DNA from: Antilocapra americana
Lineage: Eukaryota; Chordata; Mammalia; Artiodactyla; Antilocapridae
Assembly (NCBI GenBank): GCA_007570785.1
Contig: ML660777.1
Span: forward strand, 2,846,817 to 2,910,816
DNA: 64,000 nucleotides
Reading direction: 5' to 3'
The translations under genes and the position numbers were made by a program. Numbering within the stretch: the stretch's first letter is position 1; each line of letters opens with the position of its first letter. Shown here in pieces: positions 49,723 through 61,700 of the stretch. The notes beneath the pieces were generated by a model. The model was not told the origin of the DNA. It worked only from the letters and a program-made list of their open reading frames with translations, and did not search any database.

Positions 49723-52700
49723 TTAAAGTATACAGCAATACGGAAACTTGGCAGAACCTGGGAGATCTTCCTCTTACAGGTCTGTAGTAGTGGTTCAGAT
49801 GTGGTGGGGAGAACTCTGAGCAACAAACACCACCTTCCTAGACCAGAGCTGTAATCTCCTCTTATAGGAAGGAGAGGGGCCACTTTACGCTTTCCTGATA
49901 CTCTAACAGACAAGATTATAAACTAGAAGATGACACTCCAGATTACCTCATCCAACCTCCCTTATTTTAAAGATGAGAAAATAAAATCTCAGTGAGACAA
50001 CATTTCTCAAGTGTCTTAGGTTGATGTGTTACCCAATGTGCTGCCTAATCTGGTAGCCAAGCATTTTCTGGAGTACATACATTACTCCCCATGGCCCTGA
50101 GTCTCCAAATAAATCCAAAGTAGCATGAGCCTGGCAAAGACATTCCTCAAGGACGCACAGCCTTGCCAAAAAAGTTACAGGGCTTGCTCTGTGTCCCTGA
50201 GCGCCTGACCACAGCAGCTAGGGACACGCCTCACTGCTGAGTGCATTAACTAGGCTGATACTAGGGACAGGCTTTTTCAACCATATTGCTGTGGGCATAT
50301 TGCCTGAATATTCCAAATGGCTCTAAAATGTGTTATCCTTCAAAAAGATGTGTTACTTCCTTCTCTAGAGGAAGAAACCCTGATTTTGGCTAGATATCTT
50401 GGCAATGAGAAAGGGGAAAAAAGAGCATAGTGCTAGTCATCTAGGCTCAAAGACATTTAAAAATGCATGACTTGGTGATACATACTTTAAAGGATGATGA
50501 CCTGTAGGGTACACATGTTGGCAAAGGACTAAAATGCTTTCCCAATATCTGGAGTCCCCAACACTAATGACTTGGAGGAGCTGATACAACTTAATACATT
50601 TCCAAGAATATGCATTCTAATCAAGGAAAAGAAAACCACAAAACGGCTTACCTTCTCTCTATTTAGTGTAGGCAAATTTTCTAAAGTGAAATATTTGATC
50701 TCAGATTTGAAAACAAAATACTGCATTTTGAACATTTATCAGAAAAACAGGCCAGAGACGCTTTCTGTATGGTTTCAATCACTATTTTTTAATGTTTGTC
50801 TCAATATTTTATGTTCATGTGCCCATTTGCCAAAAAATCTAAATATCTCTAAATGTTATTTGAAATTCAAAATATAAGTCCACAATGAAAAATAAATCAG
50901 AGCAATAAGACAATCAGTGCTTAGCTTTCTAAGCAAGTATAAATGCTTACTCTTTCCCACCCATTAAGAATTGCTGGGCTTCCCAGGTGGCTCAGAGGTA
51001 AAGAATCCACCTGCCAATGCAGGGAACATAGGGTTAGATCCCTGGGGCGGGAAGATCCATCTATCCCACCCAACCTGTGTTCTTGCCTGGAGAATGAAAA
51101 GACAACCCATTCAGTATTCTTGCCTGGGAAATCCCATGGACAGAGGTCCATGCAAAAGCGTTGGACACGACTTAGCAACTAAACAACAAACAACAAGAAT
51201 TATTCAGCTATATGTTCTTGCTTAAGGTACTGGGTAAAAATGTAGTTTCTAGTGAGTGCATATAAAATTATTCAAAAACATATCCTTAAAGTTCAGTATG
51301 CATTTCAGAGATGAAGCATTTTTAACACAGTTGTGCGGCTGGTGGGTAACAGATCAAGACCCAGCCAAAATATAAGTCCAGTCACTGGTTCTAGAAAGGT
51401 ATTTATCTAGCCACTAAAAATTTTTATAGCTTGATATAGATAAGATGGTGATGTCATAATGGGCCCTAGGTTTTGTATGTAAGAAGCTACAATTCATAGT
51501 CACATAGGTTTTGTCATTTTTAGGGCATCTATTTAATGACTTTTTATACTACTACTTTATAAAGTCCTTATAAACGTGCCCCAGAATTACACTTAAATAT
51601 TTAACATGTTAAAATTATAGGCATTGTTAGAAGAAAAAAAAATTCCTTACATTAAAAACCTACCATAATACTGACCAATAAAACAGTGTAATTAAAGACC
51701 CACTTCCCCCCACCCCACTGGTTTACACAATTCTCCATAAAACAAATGACTGTATTACCCTCAAATAAAACAAGTCTAAAAGCTAATGCATCAAATTAGC
51801 ACCATATGGGGCTGGATTTGATATGTACTGAATTTCATATTTTAATACTGTACCATGAAGAAGGTAAAAGGAGTCATGTGATTTTACACAATGCCATTCA
51901 TTTGTCTGGTTTTCTTCCCTCTAGTGTGTAAAGCAGAGAGAGAGAGAGAGAGAATATAACATGACTATGAAACCTTTGCAATCAGAAATATCTGGATTCA
52001 TGCCCTAACTCTGCAAGATACAGGTGTACAGACCTTGGGGAAATCCCTTAACCTTCTTGAGTCTCAATTTACTCAACTGTAATTTCCCAGAAACATACAT
52101 ATTACCATATGTAAAATAGCAAGTGGGAATTTGCTGTGTGACACAGGGAGCTCAATCTAGTGCTATGTGACAACCTAGAAGGATGGGTTGGGGGAGGTAG
52201 ATGGGAGGGGGATTCAGGAGGGAGGGGACATATGTATACCTGTATCTTACTCTGAAAGATGAACCCCCCAGGTCGGTAGGTGCCCGATATACTACTGAAG
52301 GAGAGTGGAAAAATAGCTCTAGAAAGAAAGAAGGGGCTGAGACGAAGTGAAAACAACGCCCAGCTGTAGATGTTACTGGTAATGGAAGTAAAGTCTGATG
52401 CTGTAAAAAACAATATTGTGTAGGAACCTGGAACATTAGGTCCATGAATCAAGGTAAATTGCAAGTGGTCAAACAGGAGATGGCAAGAGTGAACATCAAC
52501 ATTTTAGGAATCAGTTAACTAAAATGTACTGGAATGGGTGAATTTAACTCAGATGACAATTATATCTACTACTGTGGGCAAGAATCTCTTAGAAGAAATG
52601 GAGTAGCCCTCAGAGTCAACAAAAGAATCTGAAATGCAGTATTTGGATGCAGTCTCAAAAACAAGAGAAAGATCTCTGTTTGTTTCCAAGGCAAACCATT

Positions 52701-55700
52701 CAATATCACCGTAACTCAAGTCTATGCCCTGACCACTAATGTCAAAGAAGCTGAAGTTGAATGGTTCTATGAAGACCTACAATACCTTCTAGAACTAACA
52801 CCAAAACAAGATGTCCTTTTCATCATAGGGGACTAGAATGCAAGAGTAGGAAGTTAAGAGATACCTGGAATAACAGGCAAGCCTTGGAGTACAAAATGAA
52901 GCAGAGCAAAGGCTAACAAGAGTTTTGCCAAGAGAATGCACTAGTCGTAGCAAACACCCTCTTCCAAAAACACAAGAGACTACTCTACACATGGACATCA
53001 CCAGATGGTCAATACCAAAATCAGACTGATTATATCTTTGCAGCCAAAGATGGAGAAGCTCTATGCAGTCAGCAAAAACAAGATTGGGAGCTGACTGTGG
53101 CTCAGATCATGAATTCCTTATTGCCAAATTTAGACTTCAATTGAAGAAACTAGGGAAAACCACTAGACCATTCAAGTATGAACTAAATCAAATCCCTTAT
53201 GATTACTTCCAAAGAATAGCAAGGAGAGATAAGAAAGCCTTCCTCAGCGATCAGTGCAAAGAAACAAGAGGGAAACAATAGAATGGGAAAGACTAGAGGT
53301 CACTTCAAGAAAATTAAAGATACCAAGGGAACATTTCAAGCAAATATGGGCACAATAAAGGAGAGAAATGGTATGGACCTAACAGAAGCAGATGATATTA
53401 AGAAGAGGAGGCAAGAATACACAGTAGAACTATACAAAGAAAGATCTTAAAAAAAAAAAAAGAAAGAAAGAAAGAAAGATCTTAACAGCCCAATAACCAT
53501 AATGGTGTGATCACTCACCTAGAGCCAGACATCTCGGAGTGTGAAGTCAAGTGGGCCTTAGGAAGCATCACCACGAACAAAGCTAGTGGAGGTGATAGAA
53601 TTCCAGTTGAGCTACTTCAAATCCTAAAAGATGATGTTCTCAAAGTGCTGCACTCAATATGCTAGCAAATTTGGAAAACTCAGTAGTGACTACAGGACTG
53701 GAAATGGTCAGTTTTCATTCCAATCCCAAAGAAAGGCAATGCCAAAGAATGTTCAAACTACCACACAACTGCACTCATCTCAACAACTAGCAAAGTAATG
53801 TACAAAATTCTCCAAAGTAGGCTTCAACGGTATGTGAACTGTGAACTTCCAGATGTTTAAGCTGGATTTCAGAAAAGTAGAAGAACCAGAGGTCAAATTG
53901 CCAACATCTGTTGTATCATAGAAAAAGCAAAGGATTTCAGAAAAACATCTACTTCTGCTTCATTGACCATGCTAAAGCCTGTGTGTGGATCACAACAAAC
54001 TGGAAAACTCTTCAAGAGATGAGAATAGCAGACCACATTACCTGCCTCCTGAGAAATCTGTATGCAAGACAAGAAGTAACAGAGGCAGACATGGAACAAT
54101 GGACTGGTTCCAAACTGGGGAAGGAATATGTCAAGGCTGTATATTGTCACCTTACTTATTTAACTTATATGAAGAATACATCACACAAAATATCAGACTG
54201 GATGAAGCACAAGCTGGAATCAAGATTGCCAGGAGAAATATCAATAACCTCAGATATGCAGATGACACCACCCTTATGGCAGAAAGAAAAGAGGAACTAA
54301 ACAGCTTCTTGATCAAAGAAAAAGAAGAGAATGAAAAATCTGGCTTAAAACCCAACATTCAAAAAACTAGGATCATGGAATCTGGTCCCATCACTTCATG
54401 GCAAATAGATGGGGAAACAATGGAAACAGTGTTTGGGCTCTAAAATCACTGCAGATGGTGACTGCTGCCATGAAATTAAAAGACACTTGCTCCTTGGGGA
54501 AAAAAAAAAAGCTATGACCAACTTAGACAGCATATTAAAAAGCAGAGACATTACTTTGCGACAAAGGTCCATCCAGTCAAAGCTATGGTTTCTCCAGTAG
54601 TCATGTATGGATGTGAGTGTTGGACTATAAAAAAAGCTGAGCACCACAGAATTGATGCTTTTGAACTGGGGTGTTGGAGAAGACCCTTGGGAGTCTCTTG
54701 AACTGCAAGGAGATCCAACCAGTCCATCCTAAAGGAAATCAGCCCTGAATATTCGTTGTAAGGACTGATGCTGAAGCTGAAGCTTCAATATTTTGGCCAC
54801 CTGATGTGAAGAGCTGACTCACTGGAAAAGACCCTGATTCTGGAAAATTTTGAAGGCAGGAGAAGGGGATGAAAGAGGATAAGATGGTTGGATGGCATCA
54901 CCAACTCAATGGGCACAAGTTTGAGCAAGCTCCGGGAGTTGGTGATGGACAGGGAAGCCTGGTGTGCCGCAGTCCATGGGGTCACAAAGAGTAGGCCCCA
55001 ACTGAGTGACTAAACTGAACTGAACTGGTTCACGCTGTTGTATGGCAGAAACAAACACAGTGTTGTAAAGCAATTATTTTTCAATTAAAAAAAAGCAAAT
55101 TGACAGTGACTAGAAAGCAGCTTTTCAAAAATGTTAATTGTGATTAAGTGAAGGGTTTTTTTTTTTTTTTTTTTTTTACCAAAACTTCCAACCTCTGAGA
55201 TTCTATGCTTATATTTGGAAATATATTTCCTCTTGGAAAAAAAAAGCATTATAGGGGACGAGGCAAAGTTGCTATTTAAATCATGTACAAAGTACAGTTT
55301 GTGCCCATGCCACCACCTTTTGAGGTTGAGATCAAACCTGTCTGTCAAGCAAGAGTAACAAAACTGAACACAGAAGAAAAAAAAAAAAGTTAAAAAATAC
55401 CTAAACTACAAGAAAAACAAACTCCTTTTGAGGTGGCAGCAGCAGTCCCAATAAGCAGCCTTCAAAATTACCTATTCCCAGATACACAACCGTTCAGAAA
55501 CTGGAATTTTCTTTTTGCTAATTAGAGACGAGCAAGCTTTTGTGGTTATTTAGGTCACAGTGTAAGGTCTGTTTTTATTCAACTATTTACATCTTCTGTG
55601 GTGACTGTAAAAAGAACATCTGACTTTAATCGATTTAAAGAGAGGAATAAAATCAAAGTATCTTTCTGGTTTGTGTCCAAAGTCAGAATAGTTTTGGAAG

Positions 55701-58700
55701 TTTGAGATGCTGACTTTTTCCTTTCTTAAGTACAGCATTCAGTGAGAGCAAGACATGGGTCATCTCTGTCCTGTGATTTATCTGGTCTCCTTACATCACC
55801 TCTTGAGGCAGCAACAGAGATAAGGAGAGGGTGATGCAAAGCAGACAGGAACTTAGGGGCCAGGAAAGGGTCTGTGAAGGAACCTGGGGAGCAGCAGACT
55901 TATGCAGTGGAGCGCAGTAAGAGGACGGATCTGCTGGCAACAGACAGCACAGGCGAGACTGAACCACTGTTCTCAACTTAAGCATGAATCAGACCACGCA
56001 TGCTGTGTGTGCTGTCGCTCAGTCCTGTCCGACTCTTGGTGACCCTGTGCAACGCGGCCCATCAGGCTCCTCTGTCCGTGAGATTCTCCAGGCAAGACTA
56101 CTGGAGATTGCTGTGCCCTCTCCAGGGGATCCTCCTGACCCAGGATCGAACCCGTGTCTCTTGTGTCTCCTGCACTGGCAGGTCGGGTCTTTACCACGAG
56201 CGCCACCTGGGAAAGATTATCCCTGGTGCCTGGTAAATTATACACTTCCAGGCCCTCCTCCTAGGAACTCTGACTTGTTAAGCATGGAATATTGCTAGTT
56301 GCCTCTCCAGCATCCCCTTCACAGAACTTTATTTGGGGAAGAAGCGTGTCCAGTTTGAAAACAAACAGAGAAAGCCCTAGATTTCCCAGCTGCCCTTGCA
56401 ACAAGGCATGGGTGTCTGACTGGATCAGAAAGGAAAAGAATACAGCCAGGGACTAGCTGAGTGGTAAATTTCAGCTTTGGTTCATGAAGAATGAATGGTT
56501 CTGTTCACCAGCCATGGACTGCTCAACCACAGACTTCCTAGGTGAGGGACTTTTCTCTTGTTAAACCATGACGTATGAGAATGTTTGACAGATGAAGCCA
56601 GTTCTGCTTATAGCTGATGCTCAGGAAGATGCATTTAAGCACCTCAGATGAGTCTGACAGAGCGGGTCCCATACAATCACACTAAAATATATATATATAT
56701 ATATATATATATTTGAAGTGAAGTGAAGTGGCTCAGTCGTCTCTGACTCTTTGAAACCCCATGGACTGTAGCCTACCAGGCGCCTCCGTCTATGGGATTT
56801 TCCAGGCAAGAGTACTGGAGTGGGTTGCCATTTCCTTCTCCAGAGATCATCCCGACCCAGGTATCAAACCCAGGTCTCCCGCATTGCAAGCAGATGCTTT
56901 ACCCTCTGAGCCATCAGGGAGCTTCATTTCAAAGCAATCAAAAATCAGTAAAGAAAATGCTTAAGGAAAATATCTGGATAGGATGAGTGAAAAAAATGAG
57001 GAAGAAGAGAATATAAGATCTCCTGTCAGAAAGACCAACACAAAGCCTTAAACTAAACTTCTGCTATCCATTTATTTTTATGTGGATTATCGTTCTCAAA
57101 ATAAGAGTGAAGAAATCACATGTTTCTAGCCTCCATGACTGTAAAAAGTGCAAAAAGCTCTTTAGAAAATATAACTGGATAAAATTCTAAACACCTTTCT
57201 CTTGATCATTTATCTCACCTCCAGAAATCTCCTCACATAAGCCAGCACTTTTTCACCATCCAAGAGAAGATCTCTACAGCCACAGTGCAACTTAAACTTG
57301 TCACCTGAGCCCACTCTCTACTACTTAAGTGTTGATTAAGTGTGAAATCCTCACTATTTTGAGGATATGCTATTCTTGTACTCCAAATCGAAGACCTTCA
57401 AAGATGTTTTTCTTTGGAAGATTACTTAGTCTCATCTTAGTCCATTTTAGTAAGTGCCTAGAAATATGTATTCATCAGGTTTTTAAAAAAATATATTTTC
57501 TGATACTTTGACATCTTGGGGCCTTGATGTCAAGGATAACCCACCCCTCGCCCAGGGTTATCTAGTTATTAGAGCAAACAGCTTGCTGAGAGCACGTCTT
57601 CAATGTGCAAACCAATCAAGCCTGAGTCCTTCTCCTCTACTTGCTCTCTTTTGTCAGGCTCTTGCAATCTAGGTCTGAGACAACTAGGGACCATTCCTAT
57701 AGCCCTTGGCAAACTGAAATCTTTCAAACTATCCAATCCTAAACTTGCTCAGCTTGCCTATGCTGCGAGGTCCTTTCCTTTCTTCAAAAATCCCAAAAGA
57801 GGCTCTAGCCCTTGCTCTGCTTTCTCCCAGCTCCTCCAGCCTCCTGAATGACCCTGGTGCGTCCCTGTGTGGTCCCTCCTATAGGGAACTATCAGTAACA
57901 AACTATCTCTTTAAACGGCAATTGTCTCCTGATGTGGTGATCTCATTTCACTTGAATAAAAACAAAACCTTGAGTACAGGTTAAAAGGGAATAAGCTATT
58001 GTAACATTGTTTGTTAATCAGCCATACCCCAATGCAAAATAAAAATATCTTTTAAAAGAGAAGAAGAATAATTTAAATTTACATATCAAATGCTTAAGAA
58101 AGCTGGAAGGGCAGGATGCTGCCGCTGCTGTTTAGTCACTAAGTCTTGCCTGACTCTGTGATCTGATGGACTGTAGCCAGCCAGGCTGCTCTGTCCATGG
58201 GATTCTCCAGGCAAAAATAGTGGAGTGGCTTGCCATTTTGGAAGGTCAGAATACCATATACACAAGGCTGAAATTCCTAAGATGGATTTGAAAAGAACAC
58301 TGCACCTCTGGAATAATGCATGGCACACAGGTTTAATCTGTGAGATCACAGAGTAGTCCAGACAAACAGGATAATTATTACCTTGTTTTCCAGGGTGTGC
58401 TCTACAATCAAATACCAATAAAATAGCTTCATTAACTTCAGAGAAGTCCATAGTTTGGAGTCTTTCAAAATGTACAAAAAAAAAAAAAAGGGAGATGCAG
58501 GCAATCAAAAAGTACCTGCCTTGGAAGTAGTGTGCTTCATAATTAAGTGTAAGAACTAGAAATTCTGGACTGATGACATAAAGAGATGGTAATGATTACA
58601 ATAGATATGAAATATGAGTCATATGCTCCAAAACAGGGCTGACCAGAACATATGAAATTTAGACAAAAGTTTATGTCACTCTTTTGTTACCAAAAAGCCA

Positions 58701-61700
58701 CTCTGCTATTAGGGGCAGGAGACCAGTGCTATGGATTACCTGTGTTTTCTCAGTCAGCTTACCACACCTCCTCGGGTTTAGACCATAGGGTCTCTAAAAG
58801 CCTTTAATCCTATTCAAACAACAGAATGATTAGGCAAATGGCTAGCAGCCAAGTCAAATTTTAGTACTTCTTATCAGAACTTGGCTCTCTGTACCTCTAA
58901 CCTGAGCAACTTTTACCTTACCTGGGCTCAGTTCAGTTCAGTCACTCAGTCATGTCTGACTCTCCACGACCCCACGAACCACAGCACGCCAGGCCTCCCT
59001 GTCCATCACCAACTCCTGGAGTCCACCCAAACCCATGTCCATCGAGTCGGTGATGCCATCCAGCCATCTCATCCTCTGTCTTCCCCTTCTCCTCCTGCCC
59101 CCAATCTTTCCCAGCATCAGGGTCTTTTCAAATGAATCAGCTCTTCGCATCAGGTGGCCAAAGGATTGGAGTTTCAGCTTCAACATCAGTCCTTCCAATG
59201 AACACCCAGGACTGACCTCCCTTAGGAAGGACTGTTTGGATCTCCTTGCAGTCCAAGGGATGCTCAAGAGTCTTCTCCAACACCACAGTTCAAAAGCATC
59301 AATTTTTTGGTGCTCATAAGTCCAACTCTCACATCCAACTGAGGCCAAAAAAGAATGGTAACATATTCAAAAGAAGGAAAGGCAACAGGCACGTCATTAC
59401 CAGGGGAATTTTCTTCATGTCAGTTACACAAATGTGCTGTTATGTTGAAATTCCTGTCTGGGCATTTGTGAAAGCACAGTCCAGACCGGGGAACCCAAAG
59501 GTGTGTCAGGGCTTACAAAGTAAGGAAGATTTGAAGATGTAAAATGGGACAGTAGGCTTTGCTTGGAATTCAGAACAAAATTGAGCCAGAATAACGCTGA
59601 AGATAGCAAGACTGTACAAGTCAGATGTAATAAAGACTTTATTTCAATCCTTTTAAATTAATTACTAAGTAACTGACCCACAATAAGCCCTAAGAAAGTA
59701 ACTGTAGGACTAAGGCAGAGGCTACATATTAACAGAGACTAATTCCTCAAAGAACTGCTTCTTCATATTTAGAAAAAACTTGAACATTAATAATCCTTGA
59801 CTGATGGGCACTCTGAAGGTCAAGAAAGCATGAGATAATATTCCAGGCTCTTGCTGATGAAGAGTTGGCGTGTTATCAAAGAAGACAAGAAGAGACCACT
59901 AGTTATAGCAATTGGCAATATGCGAGAGAGAACAAGGAAGACAAGGTCAACATTTTATTTTCATATGGGAATCAAAAAGCTCGAAAGTGAATCTAAGTAT
60001 GGCTCAAAAGTGAATCTAAGTATAGTTTATATAACTTACAAGGTCTTCCAAGCATGAATTTTATGCTCTGATAAATAATATTTACATGAATTTCAAAGTA
60101 CATTGTTTCTGATTTGCTCTCTGGCCCAAAGGAGTATTACTCAGGTTTTTATAAAGAAATTTTGATACTAAATACTGAAGAGGGGTAGAATAGGCTCCCT
60201 GCCTATTCTAATGCCACTATGGCATAAGTATTATTTGAACTAAGGGCATTTGAAAAACAAGGGCAAGATGGGTACTCCAACCTCCCCTTCTTCTTCCTTA
60301 AATCAGGAGATAAAAGCCCCATGTGAAAGATGTCCTCCCCATAAGAAGGAAGGAACTGTGCTCATCACCAGAGATGATCAAACTGAGAGAATTCTGAAGA
60401 AGCAGATCTTGTTAAAATAGCTCTTATCTTCCTTTAGCGTCCCACAGAGTTTGGTTATTTTTCTACGGTTGCCTTTGTTCAACCTAGTGTAAAAGCATTT
60501 ATATTTTTCTACTTTTGGTGGTTCTTCTTTCCTTATGAGGGCTCCTGTGTCTCATAAAGCTTCCCTGATAGCTCAGTTGGTAAAGAATTCGCCTGCAATG
60601 CAGGAGATCCTGGTTCAATTCCTGGGTTGGGAAGATCTGCTAGAGAAGGGATAGGCTATTCACTACAGTATTCTGGCCTGGAGAATGCCATGGACTACAT
60701 AGACCAAGGGATTGCAAAGAGTTGGAGATGACTGAGTGCCTTTCACTTTCAAATAAATTTCTGCTATTAATCTGTCTTACATTAATTTAATTCTCAGGAC
60801 CAGCTGAAAGTTCTAAGAAGGAAGAGATAAAATTTTGCCTTCCCTATAAAAGTAAATCACTGCAATGAATGCATGCAGACTGAATTATACTAGATCTAAA
60901 TGGACAAGCTTAAAAAAAAAAAAAGATTTAGCCCAGACCAGCCATTCAACCTACTTGGAAAATTCTACAGTTGATAATAAGCTTATAAGTAGTGAGCCAA
61001 ATACTCATTCATCTATAATATGTGTTAAAAGGAAGATCAGATACTGCATCCTAATTTAGTATACATTTATTAAACTCTCTATTTAAAATCTTATCAAAGA
61101 CTTCAATATTTCAGTATATTTCAGTAATGTGTTGAGCAGCAGTCTCAAAGCAGATATGAACTAAAAGAAAGGAATTTCCTAACACAAAATTGTGTTAAAT
61201 TGCATCTGTACTTTAAAGCTGCATTCATTTGATGTAATAAGGATTTATAAGGCCTGTATCCATGAGTCACTCTAGTTCTCAATTTGAAGAGTTTAGCTTA
61301 AACTGCTTGGCTACATTTACAGAAAACATTTGGGCAACTCCTGCCTATTATGCTTGCCAGGGCTTTCAAGTATAGAGACCTGACATAATTTCTTTACACC
61401 CTTCCCACTTCTAGAGCAGCAACGAAAGTCTAACCAGTAATAACAGCATACCTTAAGTTAGTCATGTCGAGTGGCCAACTCCACCTACTATTTTGCAATC
61501 AAGGAATACCTCCCCTTTTGAGAATTAAATATGATTCAACTTTGTTGCTACACAAGGCAAATATGTTTAGCCATGGGGAACTATTTTGAGTGACCTTCAC
61601 TTTGCCTCCATTACATCATGACTACTTAATTCAAATGGTATGAGCTCGGATTCATTAGTAGCTCAAATATTCAAACCAAATCTTGGGTTGTTAATGATAG

